64,000 nt of DNA from FEN-1297 sp021817845 (GTDB lineage Bacteria > Bacteroidota > Ignavibacteria > Ignavibacteriales > Ignavibacteriaceae): contig JAKAFW010000024.1 in NCBI GenBank assembly GCA_021817845.1, forward strand, positions 1 through 64,000, written 5' to 3'. The notes beneath the pieces are model-generated. The model did not search any database. It had not been told where the DNA came from and saw nothing but the letters and a program-made list of their open reading frames with translations. This document shows, one piece after another, positions 41,764 to 50,652 of the stretch. Both the position numbers and the translations under genes were made by a program. How positions within the stretch are numbered: position 1 is the first letter of the stretch; the number at the start of each line of letters is the position of its first letter.

Positions 41764-42501
41764 TTATTTAATAGCCGAGTCGTCAATGTCGGCGTTTGTA
41801 AATACATTTTGAACGTCGTCGCAATCTTCCATTGATTCGATCAACTTAATAACTTTTTCGGCATCCTCTCCGGCTACGCTGATTGTATTTTTAGCGATCC
41901 ACTGAAGCGATGCATTTTCTATGGAAAGATTTTTATCTGCTACAGCCTTTCTAACAGTTTCAAAAGACTCGATTGAAGTTTGGATAATAAAAAAATCTTC
42001 TTCTGTTTGAAGATCGTCGGCACCGGCATCTAAAATTATTTCCATCAAATCGTCTTCGGATTTACCTTGCCGGGGAAGCGTAACCACGCCTTTCTTTTCA
42101 AACATCCAAGCTACCGAACCGCCTTCGCCCATACTTCCGCCGTTCTTACTGAAGATATGTCTGACTTCCGCTACGGTTCTGTTTTTATTATCAGTCGCAA
42201 CTTCAACAATAACAGCAACGCCAGCAGGTCCATATCCTTCATATGTAAGCTCAACATAAGAAACACCTTCAAGCTCGCCTGTGGCTTTTTTAATAGCGCG
42301 ATCAATATTATCTGCCGGCATATTAACAGCTTTTGCATTATCAATTGCAAGCCTTAGGCGGGGATTACCCACCGGGTCGCCGCCGCCTTCGCGGGCAGCA
42401 ATTGTTATTTCCTTAATAATTTTTGTGAATGCTTTACCGCGTTTAGAATCTATTGCGGCTTTTTTCCTTTTGGTCGTTGCCCATTTTGAATGACCTGACA
42501 T
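41764..42501 (-). CDS. yebC: YebC/PmpR-family transcriptional or translational regulator
   Basis: The 245 residues carry the family opening SGHSKWATTKRKKAAIDSKR, GKAFTKIIKEITIAAREGGG and the acidic central domain with HIFSKNGGSMGEGGSVAWMF. Proteins of this family were named as DNA-binding regulators; recent work links some to relief of ribosome stalling. It is complete and upstream of ruvC. Confidence 0.97.
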   Translation of the reverse strand: MSGHSKWATTKRKKAAIDSKRGKAFTKIIKEITIAAREGGGDPVGNPRLRLAIDNAKAVNMPADNIDRAIKKATGELEGVSYVELTYEGYGPAGVAVIVEVATDNKNRTVAEVRHIFSKNGGSMGEGGSVAWMFEKKGVVTLPRQGKSEDDLMEIILDAGADDLQTEEDFFIIQTSIESFETVRKAVADKNLSIENASLQWIAKNTISVAGEDAEKVIKLIESMEDCDDVQNVFTNADIDDSAIK

Positions 42502-42510
42502 GAATGACTC

Positions 42511-44229
42511 CTAATTATTTTCTTTTATTTTTAAATCTTTTAATTTTAATTGTGTAAAAATTCTTCCGTCTCTTTCACTTTTATCAATATTATATACAAT
42601 ATCGATTACCGAACTATGGTTGTTTACAATATTAAGATATTCGCCCATTTTGAAACCTATTGCATCGAAATTTCTGTCACAACCGGCTTGTTTCAAACTC
42701 ATTACCAGATGATTTGTTCCGACTATACGCGGGGTATTTGCTACTTCCACGCCTTCCGATAAAAATACCGGACGCATATTGCCGGGACCAAACGGAGCAA
42801 ATTGCTCCATAATTCTTAAAAACTTAGGTGTTATTTCGGAAAATTTAAGCTTAGAGTCAATATGTATTTCCGGTGATAGATCTTCTTCGGATATTGATTC
42901 TTTTACTATTTGATTGAATTTCAATTTAAACTCGTCTATGTTTTCAAGTTCAACTGCAAGTCCTGCAGCCGCTTTATGACCGCCGAAGTGGATTAATAAA
43001 TCGTCACATTTTTTTAATGCTTCATAAATGTTGAAATTTGAAATGCTTCTTGCTGATCCTTTTGCAACGCCGTCTACAGTGGTAAGCATGATCGTCGGTC
43101 TATAATATCTTTCAACAAGCCTTGAAGCAACAATTCCAATTACGCCTGGATGCCAATTTTCTTGATGTAAAATTATTGCCGCCCCATCATTTTCATCAGA
43201 AGAGTTTTCAAGAATTTCTAAAGCATCATCAAAAGTGTCTTCATCAATTTTCCTTCGTTGGTAGTTTTCTGATTCTAAGACCTTAGCAAGTTCAAATGCT
43301 TTATCTTTTTCGTTAGTTATTAAAAGCTGTACTGCACGCTCTGCGTCGCCCAATCGTCCTACAGCATTTATTCTTGGTGCAATTGTAAAAACAATTTGTC
43401 CCGATGTAAGGCTTCCATGTTTATTATTGCTGCTTTCCATCAAAGCTTCAATTCCGGGGCGAGGATTTGTATTAATTAAATTTATTCCTTCTTTAACAAG
43501 TACGCGGTTTTCATCAACCAAAGAGACAATATCGGCAGCGGCGGCAAGTGAAACGAGGTCTAAATATTTAAATGGTAAATCTCTCTTGCCAATTCTTTCT
43601 GCAACCCCTTGCGCAAGCTTAAATGCGACTCCGGCTCCCGATAGATACTTAAAAGGATAATTGCAATTTGGTTTTAAGGGATCAAGTACTGCGAGTGCGT
43701 TAGGGATTTTTTCTTTGGGTTGATGGTGATCGCAAATAATTAAGTCGATTCCTAATTCCTTAACATAATCTGCTTCTTCAATTGCTGTTATTCCGCAGTC
43801 AACCGAAATTAAAAGTGCTGTCCCTCTATCTTTAACATAATCAATTGCTGATTTAGAAATGCCGTAGCCCTCTGTCAAGCGTTTAGGAATGTAGAATTCA
43901 ACGTTGGCACCGAGTTCTTTAAGGAATAGATAAAGCAATGCAGTTGAGCAAGTGCCGTCAACATCATAGTCGCCATAAATACAAATTAATTGGTTTTCGG
44001 TTAGAGCTTGAATAACTCTGTAAGTGGCGACTTCCATACCGTCCATTAAAAAAGGATTGTAAAGAAAATCGAGAGAGGGCCTGAAAAAAGTTTTTGCCTT
44101 ATCGAAGTCGGTAATATTTCGAAGAATTAAAAGTTTTGCTAATACATCGGAAATGGACAATGAATCTGCTAATGAACTTATTAAATATTCATTTTCAATT
44201 TCATTAATTTTCCATCGCTTTTTCAGCAT
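42511..44229 (-). CDS. recJ: Single-stranded-DNA-specific exonuclease RecJ
   Basis: The protein contains YGDYDVDGTCSTAL, VDCGIT, the DHH motif in LIICDHHQP and a later GGHKAAAGLAVE (DHHA1 domain). RecJ degrades 5' ends in recombination and repair. I place the start at ATG 44229 (MLKKRWKINE), giving 572 residues, with AGGAAAAA just before it. A longer frame to 44388 runs back through the 3' end of rnpB and is not real. Nine bases separate its end from yebC. Confidence 0.96.
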   Translation of the reverse strand: MLKKRWKINEIENEYLISSLADSLSISDVLAKLLILRNITDFDKAKTFFRPSLDFLYNPFLMDGMEVATYRVIQALTENQLICIYGDYDVDGTCSTALLYLFLKELGANVEFYIPKRLTEGYGISKSAIDYVKDRGTALLISVDCGITAIEEADYVKELGIDLIICDHHQPKEKIPNALAVLDPLKPNCNYPFKYLSGAGVAFKLAQGVAERIGKRDLPFKYLDLVSLAAAADIVSLVDENRVLVKEGINLINTNPRPGIEALMESSNNKHGSLTSGQIVFTIAPRINAVGRLGDAERAVQLLITNEKDKAFELAKVLESENYQRRKIDEDTFDDALEILENSSDENDGAAIILHQENWHPGVIGIVASRLVERYYRPTIMLTTVDGVAKGSARSISNFNIYEALKKCDDLLIHFGGHKAAAGLAVELENIDEFKLKFNQIVKESISEEDLSPEIHIDSKLKFSEITPKFLRIMEQFAPFGPGNMRPVFLSEGVEVANTPRIVGTNHLVMSLKQAGCDRNFDAIGFKMGEYLNIVNNHSSVIDIVYNIDKSERDGRIFTQLKLKDLKIKENN

Positions 44230-44266
44230 TCGTTTTTCCTGCAGATGACAAAAAGAACAAATAAAA

Positions 44267-44699
44267 TAGTTCAGACCTATAAGCCGAATTTTGTAACCCC
44301 GTTTAACCGGGGCGGCAATTATTTGTCTTGGTTCCGAATTACTCCGGAACTCTAGCGGGCTACCCGGAAATCCTTGCTTGCACTCCAATCGGAATTCAAG
44401 TATTCAAGGCGAACAACCTTGTTCCTTTCCCGTAAAAGCCGGGATGGAAAGACTTCCCTATTTGCCCTTGCTTCGAGTGGGGTTTACCCTGCCGGAAATG
44501 TTACCATTTCCGCGGTAGGCTCTTACCCTGCCGTTTCACCCTTATCCTGGCTTTCGCCGGGACGGTATATTTTCTGTGGCACTTTCCGTAACTATCCGGT
44601 TACCCGAATAATCCCCGGGTATTACCCGGCACTCTGTTCTATGAAGTTCGGACTTTCCTCTATTCCTCTAAAGGAACAGCAATTGCCCGGACTGAACTA
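44267..44699 (-). ncRNA. rnpB: RNase P RNA (type A)
   Basis: Read on the minus strand, it contains GAGGAAAGTCCGAAC, ACAGAGTGCC, GGGTGAAACGGCAGGGTAAG with the following AGCCTACCGCG, AAACCCCACTC, and at the 3' end ACAAAATTCGGCTTATAG. The ends TAGTTCAG (44692-44699) and CTGAACTA (44267-44274) pair to close P1. The length of ~433 bases is normal. The RNA is the catalytic part of the tRNA 5'-processing enzyme. Confidence 0.97.
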
Positions 44700-44975
44700 T
44701 TTTATTATTCTTTAAAATTAAGCGGGATAAAATTTCGCTTATCCAACCTAAGCCAATTACTAATTTAATGTTAGATGAATTTCAATTTAGTAAATATAAT
44801 AAATTACTTTTGTTAAAGCATCAGGAAAGATTAAAGAAGGCAATTATCTCCCGAAATTTGGAGTTATCTATCCGGAAAGTGCAAATTGTGCTAAAAAGCC
44901 TGAAAAAACAAAAATTATTTTTGCCTATCAAAGAAATTGTACAAGCACAATTTGCAAATCCTAAGAAAGATTTAT
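44700..44975. other. Intergenic region upstream of rnpB, no feature assigned
   Basis: This AT-rich 276-base stretch separates the zinc-ribbon gene end and the rnpB start on the minus strand. It should hold the rnpB promoter, but no clear promoter pair is visible. An AAGCG/CGCTT inverted repeat lies at 44719-44741. Confidence 0.5.
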
Positions 44976-45701
44976 TTAAGCTTCGATTGTTTCTGCTACT
45001 TCGGCAGAAACTAAAATTCGTCCGCAATACTCACAAAAGAAAAGCTTGTTATTCCTTCTAATTTCAAGCTGGCGCTGAGGAGGAACAATATTATGACAGC
45101 CCGAACAAGCCGCTCTTTTAATAGTAGCTACGGCTTTACCTTTTTTTGCTTTGCGAATTCTCATGTAAGCGGAGTAATCCGGTTTTTTAGTTTGGTCTTC
45201 TATTTCTTTTCTCTTTGCTCTAAGCTTGGATTCTTCTTTTTCGTTAGCCTTAATAATTTCTTTAAGTTCGGCTTGTTTTACTTTTAAATCCTCTTTAAGC
45301 TCATCAAGCATCGGGCTGTTAAGCTCGACTTCTTCGGATAACTTTTTACTTAGGTCTGCAAGTGAATTATTTTCCGCTTCTAACTTGTTTATTTGCTCCT
45401 CGGAGTGATCAATCTCTTTTGTAAGAGCGTCATATTCCTTGTTATTCCTAACTTGATAAAGCTGCGCTTTGAACTTTTTTTGATTTTCTTTCAGCTTGTC
45501 AATTTCCTTTTCGTTATCTTCTCTTTTTTCAAGAGAATCTTTCCTTCCCTTTTCCTTTTCGGTAACATCGTCTTTAATTCCCTTAATTCTTGATTCGAGA
45601 GATTCGACTTCGTTCGGTAGATCACCGCGAAGTTCTTCCAATTCGTCAAGCTGATCATCTATCACCTGTATCTCATATAATATTTTTAATCTATCTAACA
45701 A
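44976..45701 (-). CDS. Coiled-coil protein with C4 zinc ribbon (COG1579-like)
   Basis: Residues 1-185 are almost wholly charged coiled coil (SLESRIKGIKDDVTEKEKG, KKFKAQLYQVRNNKEYDAL). The C-terminus has a zinc ribbon: CSGCHNIVPPQ and FFCEYCGRIL. The family, like CT398, contacts nucleic acid or transcription/secretion factors, but its role is not settled. It lies 14 bases after nif3 and both read toward rnpB. Confidence 0.9.
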   Translation of the reverse strand: MLDRLKILYEIQVIDDQLDELEELRGDLPNEVESLESRIKGIKDDVTEKEKGRKDSLEKREDNEKEIDKLKENQKKFKAQLYQVRNNKEYDALTKEIDHSEEQINKLEAENNSLADLSKKLSEEVELNSPMLDELKEDLKVKQAELKEIIKANEKEESKLRAKRKEIEDQTKKPDYSAYMRIRKAKKGKAVATIKRAACSGCHNIVPPQRQLEIRRNNKLFFCEYCGRILVSAEVAETIEA

Positions 45702-45715
45702 TTTATATCTTCTCC

Positions 45716-46831
45716 TTAATTATTATAAAAAATTATAGGGTTTGTTGACCCTGCGTATTTAAAAACTTTAATTTTAGATTTAGAATTTTCTATATATTCC
45801 GATAATCTATTCTTCACTTCATCAAGCGAAAAAATTTCCGTTTCATAATGCCCGGCATCGATTAAAAGAATTTCGTCCCGGTAATCCTGGAAAGTATGGT
45901 ACTTTAAGTCTGCCGTAATAAATGCATCTGAATTATTTTTTATAGCGTCGTCAATATAATCGCTGCCGGAACCGCCGCAGACCGCGACTTTCCTGATTGC
46001 GTTTTTTCTTCCCTTAACGTAACGGAAATTTTTTATCTTTAACTTCTGCGCTACAATAGTTAAAAACTCTTTCTCGTTAACCGGCTTGCTTAAATATCCT
46101 AATGCGCCAATTCCGTAGTTGGCATTAATATTTTCCAAAGGAATAATATCGTAAGCAACTTCCTCATAAGGATGAACTCTCGTCATTGCCGAAATTATAG
46201 TGTTAATTTTCCAGGAATCTACTAAGAATTCAAGCTTAATTTCTTCAACTGTTATATTTGTTCCTTTTTCACCTACCGAAGGATTAGATTTTGCAGAACC
46301 TTTGAAAGTTCCTTTTCCGTTTGTTCTAAAACTGCAATTAGAATATTCTCCTATAATTCCGCCGCCGGATTTGAAAACTGCGCCGGCTACTACTTCAACA
46401 GAATTTTCCGGGACAAAAACGATGAGCTTAAATTGATTTGATTTTTGCGGAACGAGGAAACTGACCTCTTTTAATTCTAATCGTTTTGCAAGTTGAAAAC
46501 TAACCCCGCCTTTTACCGAGTCAAGATTTGTATGAGCAGAATAAAGCGTCATGTCGTTTTTAATTAGCTTTTCAATTAGTCTGGAGTTATTGTCGTTCTG
46601 AAGATCAAGTTTTCTTAGTGGATGAAAAAGGAAGGGGTGATGTGTTATTATAAAGTTGCAATCCCTTTTGATTGCGTCATCAATAACGCTTTCTGTAATC
46701 TCTAAGCTGAGCAGGATATTTTTTATTTTCCTTTCGCCTGAGCCTACTTGCAATCCAACATTGTCTTTTTGCCAGGCAATTTCTTTAGGCGCCCAATTTT
46801 CAAAATATTTTATTATTTCTTTTCCAGTCAT
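45716..46831 (-). CDS. Nif3-like dinuclear metal centre protein (YbgI/DUF34)
   Basis: The start ATG 46831 (MTGKEIIKYFENWAPKEIAW) gives 371 residues. Motifs include NVGLQVGSGERKIKNILLSL, FIITHHPFLFHPLRKL, YSAHTNLDS and, near the end, VAVCGGSGSDYID and DAGHYETE. The His and Asp/Glu residues form the two-metal site, and the central insert (about 125-235) is the YqfO-type domain seen in longer members. The family is widely conserved but its biochemical role is unsure; GTP cyclohydrolase-like activity has been reported for some. A longer frame to 46867 is an artefact of a terminator hairpin. Confidence 0.93.
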   Translation of the reverse strand: MTGKEIIKYFENWAPKEIAWQKDNVGLQVGSGERKIKNILLSLEITESVIDDAIKRDCNFIITHHPFLFHPLRKLDLQNDNNSRLIEKLIKNDMTLYSAHTNLDSVKGGVSFQLAKRLELKEVSFLVPQKSNQFKLIVFVPENSVEVVAGAVFKSGGGIIGEYSNCSFRTNGKGTFKGSAKSNPSVGEKGTNITVEEIKLEFLVDSWKINTIISAMTRVHPYEEVAYDIIPLENINANYGIGALGYLSKPVNEKEFLTIVAQKLKIKNFRYVKGRKNAIRKVAVCGGSGSDYIDDAIKNNSDAFITADLKYHTFQDYRDEILLIDAGHYETEIFSLDEVKNRLSEYIENSKSKIKVFKYAGSTNPIIFYNN

Positions 46832-46835
46832 ATCA

Positions 46836-46867
46836 AAAAAAAATGCACTTCTGTTTTTGAAGTGCAT
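46836..46867 (-). terminator. Terminator on the minus strand before nif3
   Basis: On the minus strand ATGCACTTC (46867-46859) pairs with GAAGTGCAT (46851-46843) and is followed by eight T residues. It ends the transcript that precedes nif3, so nif3 needs either readthrough or its own promoter. Confidence 0.9.
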
Positions 46868-46878
46868 CTTTCTATCTT

Positions 46879-46953
46879 TTAATTCCTTTGCTCTGAAGGA
46901 GCGACCATAAAACTTATTTTAGGATATTTTAACTTTTCGATTTTCTTTTCCAT
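46879..46953 (-). CDS. Possible 24-residue small protein
   Basis: ATG at 46953 opens a frame encoding MEKKIEKLKYPKISFMVAPS followed by EQRN and a stop. A strong terminator follows twelve bases later, so it is the last reading frame of a short transcript between ispG and nif3. No recognisable family; it could also be part of a small RNA. Confidence is low. Confidence 0.3.
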   Translation of the reverse strand: MEKKIEKLKYPKISFMVAPSEQRN

Positions 46954-47094
46954 ACATTAACTGAACAAATATAAATCAACCTTGGCAATTTATCAATGAT
47001 TAAATCTATTCTCTTCGAATAAAAGTAAAAATAATTGTGATTTTTAATACCGCCGGTTAAAATAAAAGCAAAAACCTGCAAAAATCTAAAATAA

Positions 47095-49113
47095 TTATTG
47101 CAGCTCGATCCAAATATTGTCTTCTTTGATAATTTCAATAAGCGAATCTACCGCACCCGCTGCCGGAATATTTCTTCTCACAATTTCTTTGCCGCGGTAA
47201 AGCGTAATCTTATCTATTCCGGAGCCAACATAACCGTAATCAGCATCAGCCATCTCGCCGGGTCCGTTAACGATACAACCCATTATTGCAATCTTTACGC
47301 CCTTCAAATGCTCGGTTCTTTTTCTAATCATTTCTGTCGTTTCTTGCAAATCAAATAAAGTTCTTCCGCATGAAGGACAAGCAATATATTCCGTTTTCGA
47401 AATCCTTGTGCGGGCAGCCTGCAAAATTCCGAATAAAATTCTATTAACTATCTTTTCTATCGAGTCATCAGTCCTAACAAATTTCTTAATGTAAGTTTTT
47501 GAATCATTTCCTTCACCGGGAAATTCTTGATCTATTAAATTTTCCACTTCTGCCCACACACCATCGCCAAACCCGTCTATTAATAATGCACCAAAATCCG
47601 TTGATGAAAATAACCGGAGTTCATCCAAATTAATATTTTTATATGTTCTTTTTAAGATGACCGGGTTTTCTATTCCTTTGTTCAGCAAATCAAAATAAAA
47701 GCGCCTTTGCTCAGCCATTCCATGAGTGTTTTCGGTTTCAAGAATAATCACAGTGGTCGAATCATTTTTTATTTTATTGGCTAACTCAGCTGAAAATTTG
47801 TTAATATCTGTCCTTACAAAATTTAATTGTAATGATTTTTCATTTTCAGTGAGAAATTCTTCAGTTGTAAATAGTGGAAAAGACTTCGATTTGTCATCAA
47901 GAGCCTTCCAATTATTATAATTATGAATTACTTTTAATCCGTTGGGAATATCAAAAGAGGGATAAAAATTTCCGAGATAAATAATATCCGCAGCACCATC
48001 ACTCATATTCCATTTATCTGAAGCTTCCGTATATGAATAGCCGATTGCCAAAAGACTCTGATAATTTTCCAAACCTGATTTACCAAAATCAGCAATAACT
48101 CTCGGGACATTATTCCCGCCAATTCCGGCGACTTCATTCGTGTGCCGTCTTTTATATATAAGCGGATCGATTGGAATATTTTCTACCGGAGTTATCGCAT
48201 CGTGAGATTCTCTCCCTTTATATCTATTAACAAGTGCAATAGCTACTGGCGCTTCAAATTCAGGATCTTCAGTTAATGAAACTCTAACTGTATCTCCTAT
48301 TCCATCTTCCAACAATGCACCGATTCCCAGTGCGGATTTTATTCTTCCGTCTTCACCGCCGCCTGCCTCGGTTACGCCAAGGTGTAGCGGGTAATTCATC
48401 TTTTCTTCTTCCATTTTTAATATTAAAAGACGGTATGCCTGTACCATTACTTGAGGATTACTTGATTTCATTGAAAGAACGATGCTATGATAATTCAAAT
48501 CTTCACAAATGCGGACAAATTCCAACGCAGATTCAACCATACCAAGCGGAGTATCGCCGTAACGGCTCATAATCCTGTCTGATAGTGAACCGTGGTTTGT
48601 CCCGATTCTCATTGCAGTCCCGTACTCTTTGCAAATATTTACCAGAGGTGTAAATTTATCTCTGATTCTTTCCAATTCGGATTCATACTCGTTGCCGGAA
48701 TATTCAATTGTTTCAAACTTTTTTCTATCGGCGTAATTTCCGGGATTAACACGAACCTTTTCTACAATTCTTGCGGCAATTTCGGCGGCATTAGGTGTAA
48801 AATGAATATCCGCAATCAGCGGAACTTTGTATCCGCGTCTATGTAATTCCTTTTTTATCTCCTCAAGATTTTGTGCCTCAGATTTACTTGGCGCCGTTAT
48901 TCTAACATACTCACAACCGGCATCTACCATTCTAATTGTTTGTTCAACTGTGGCGATTGTATTCATGGAGTCTGTAGTAGTCATCGATTGGATTCTGATT
49001 GGATTATTTCCGCCGAGAGGAATATCCCCGATATAAACTTCTCTTGTTTTATATCTTGAATAGCTTGTTAAACTGTTGCAGTATGTCTTAACTTTATCTA
49101 TCGAGTCGATCAT
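47095..49113 (-). CDS. ispG: 4-hydroxy-3-methylbut-2-enyl diphosphate synthase, long form
   Basis: The 672-residue protein contains TREVYIGDIPLGGNNPIRIQ, VRITAPSKSEAQ, RVNPGNYAD and IGTNHGSLSDR. It ends with the iron-sulfur Cys residues in CPSCGRTL and MGCIVNGPGEM. The extra ~250-residue central domain (about 280-540) is the insertion typical of Chlorobi, Bacteroidetes and plant enzymes; short IspG is about 370 residues. It catalyses the sixth step of the MEP isoprenoid pathway. There is one gene here and no other pathway enzyme nearby. The 256 bases upstream show no clear element. Confidence 0.97.
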   Translation of the reverse strand: MIDSIDKVKTYCNSLTSYSRYKTREVYIGDIPLGGNNPIRIQSMTTTDSMNTIATVEQTIRMVDAGCEYVRITAPSKSEAQNLEEIKKELHRRGYKVPLIADIHFTPNAAEIAARIVEKVRVNPGNYADRKKFETIEYSGNEYESELERIRDKFTPLVNICKEYGTAMRIGTNHGSLSDRIMSRYGDTPLGMVESALEFVRICEDLNYHSIVLSMKSSNPQVMVQAYRLLILKMEEEKMNYPLHLGVTEAGGGEDGRIKSALGIGALLEDGIGDTVRVSLTEDPEFEAPVAIALVNRYKGRESHDAITPVENIPIDPLIYKRRHTNEVAGIGGNNVPRVIADFGKSGLENYQSLLAIGYSYTEASDKWNMSDGAADIIYLGNFYPSFDIPNGLKVIHNYNNWKALDDKSKSFPLFTTEEFLTENEKSLQLNFVRTDINKFSAELANKIKNDSTTVIILETENTHGMAEQRRFYFDLLNKGIENPVILKRTYKNINLDELRLFSSTDFGALLIDGFGDGVWAEVENLIDQEFPGEGNDSKTYIKKFVRTDDSIEKIVNRILFGILQAARTRISKTEYIACPSCGRTLFDLQETTEMIRKRTEHLKGVKIAIMGCIVNGPGEMADADYGYVGSGIDKITLYRGKEIVRRNIPAAGAVDSLIEIIKEDNIWIELQ

Positions 49114-49369
49114 TAATTAAAACCTTTTTGCCGTCTAATTCGTTTACTTAAAAATTTATGTATTAAATATGCAAAGAAGGCATAAGAAATAAAATACATT
49201 TATATCCGCATGGCTAATATAGTGATTGCAGGCAAGTGTTAAAATAACCTGCGAATCAAATCTTAAATAAGCTTTATGTGATTTTTAAGGTTTTTATTAT
49301 TTCAGTTCATCTTTATTAAAGTATGTGTATATTTTCAGCTAACAATACACAAAGAAAAGGACTAAACAA

Positions 49370-49564
49370 ATGAGAACCAACATTGTGATTGACGAAAAGC
49401 TTATGAAGAAGGCAAGTAAAGCGCTGGGGACAAGAACCCAACGTGAAACGGTTGAAGAAGCATTGCGTAAAGTAGTTAATCTTAATGAACAGGCGGATAT
49501 AAAGAAGTTTTTTGGTAAAGTAAAGTGGGAAGGAGATCTTGATGAAATGAGGCAGAGCAGATGA
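49370..49564 (+). CDS. vapB: VapB-type antitoxin
   Basis: The 64 residues begin MRTNIVIDEKLMKKASKALG followed by RTQRETVEEALRKVV, a ribbon-helix-helix DNA-binding domain of the VapB type, with a C-terminal toxin-binding tail (FFGKVKWEGDLDEMR). An AAAGGA ribosome site precedes it. It overlaps vapC by four bases (ATGA), so the pair is translationally coupled and should repress its own promoter. Confidence 0.93.
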   Translation: MRTNIVIDEKLMKKASKALGTRTQRETVEEALRKVVNLNEQADIKKFFGKVKWEGDLDEMRQSR

Positions 49565-49956
49565 TAATGGTGGACACTTCCGTTTGGATTGATGCCTTTA
49601 ACGGTGTTGCCTCCAAACAGGTTGATGAATTATCCCATGTACTAGGAAAGGAAACTGTTTACGTAGGCGATTTAATTATAGCGGAAATATTACAGGGTAT
49701 TAGAAGCGATGAGGATTTTGAGAATATAAAGAACGCTCTGAATAAATTTCCATGCGCAAACCTGCTTGGAAAACAAATTGCAATTAAAAGTGCCCAAAAC
49801 TACCGGGCATTAAGAAATAAAGGTATAACAACAAGAAAAATTGTTGATACTATTATTGCTACATATTGTATCGAGAATGGCTTAATCCTGCTTCATAATG
49901 ACAAGGACTTTTTGCCTATGGAAAAATATTTGGGGTTAAAAACAATTCCAAAATAA
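49561..49956 (+). CDS. vapC: VapC-type PIN-domain ribonuclease toxin
   Basis: The PIN acidic residues are all visible: Asp in MVDTSVWIDAF, Glu in IIAEILQGI, Asp in KIVDTIIA and Asp in HNDKDF. At 131 residues the length is normal. VapC cleaves tRNA or rRNA and is held inactive by VapB. The stop overlaps the ATG of the next small frame (TAATG). Confidence 0.95.
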   Translation: MIMVDTSVWIDAFNGVASKQVDELSHVLGKETVYVGDLIIAEILQGIRSDEDFENIKNALNKFPCANLLGKQIAIKSAQNYRALRNKGITTRKIVDTIIATYCIENGLILLHNDKDFLPMEKYLGLKTIPK

Positions 49957-50129
49957 TGATTTTAAGAAAATCTATCACTATTTCAAAAGATAAATCATAC
50001 AGATTAGGTCTGGGTATAGGTACAAAATACCAGATATCTCACAAATTTAGTTTGGATATTAGATACTTGTATCAATTTAATAGCAATATAATAGACACTC
50101 ATCAACTACTAATAGGCTTTTCTTATTAA
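49956..50129 (+). pseudogene. C-terminal fragment of an outer-membrane beta-barrel protein
   Basis: The 57-codon frame encodes YRLGLGIGTKYQISHKFSLD and, after a strand-turn, THQLLIGFSY with a C-terminal aromatic, the normal end of a small outer-membrane barrel (OmpW/OprF-like beta strands). No signal peptide or earlier strands remain. It begins exactly at the vapC stop, so the vapBC pair seems to have replaced the front of this gene. Confidence 0.6.
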
Positions 50130-50652
50130 TTTGAGCATTATATAATAGTTTTAGAGCTCATCTAATAAATCCTATGTAAAACCAGGTAACATTAAGGAAT
50201 ATTGAGGAATTTCCCACTACTCCATGATTTCCTTCTTCCTTTGTCAACCTATTTCAGGACAAGACACACTTGTCACTCGTTACTCGTCACTAATTTCCCC
50301 CGTTTGCCATTTTTGTCACACCTTGATCTTTTTTTTTTTGTTTTTGCCTAAATTTTCTCCATTCTGCCAGGCTTCTGCCAAGCCTATGACAAGCCTCCAA
50401 CAAGCCTAAAAATCTTACATAAATATTGTAGGAAAAATAGTGTGACAAAAATGGCAAACTCCCATTCACATAAGCAAAACTTTGAACGGATTACCAATTA
50501 AAACGTTCAATAAAATGAAGGCTAAATATTGACTTTCGTTGTACTACTGCTTTATCAAACATATATCCGTCGTCAATTCTATTTTTATAAATGGAAGCAA
50601 TTATATAAATTCAGTTTTGAAAATTTAGTAATTCTTCCAAATAAAACTTCAC
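50130..50652. other. 523-bp intergenic region with several repeats
   Basis: No gene is seen. It contains a GTCACTCGTTACTCGTCACT tract (50269-50288), the 158-bp inverted-repeat element (described separately) and AT-rich DNA before dnaG. Confidence 0.7.
50302..50459. repeat. 158-bp element with perfect 20-bp inverted ends around an 11-bp tandem repeat
   Basis: GTTTGCCATTTTTGTCACAC (50302-50321) is the exact reverse complement of GTGTGACAAAAATGGCAAAC (50440-50459). Between them lie four 11-base units (50363-50406): TCTGCCAGGCT, TCTGCCAAGCC, TATGACAAGCC and TCCAACAAGCC. A partial copy of the left end (CCCCCGTYTGCCA) occurs at 29961-29974. Confidence 0.9.

Noticed and set aside
44229..44388. N-terminal extension of recJ
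   Set aside because: It is translated from the 3' part of rnpB on the same strand and shows no RecJ similarity; the ATG at 44229 has a good ribosome site.
44768..45061. 97-codon Lys/Leu-rich frame opposite the zinc-ribbon gene
   Set aside because: It overlaps the end of a well-supported gene on the other strand, has no ribosome site and looks like AT-rich noise.
46832..46867. Earlier start for nif3
   Set aside because: The extra 12 residues come from a terminator hairpin and poly-T; the ATG at 46831 fits the family start.
50363..50406. CRISPR or coding repeat
   Set aside because: Only four 11-base units without spacers.
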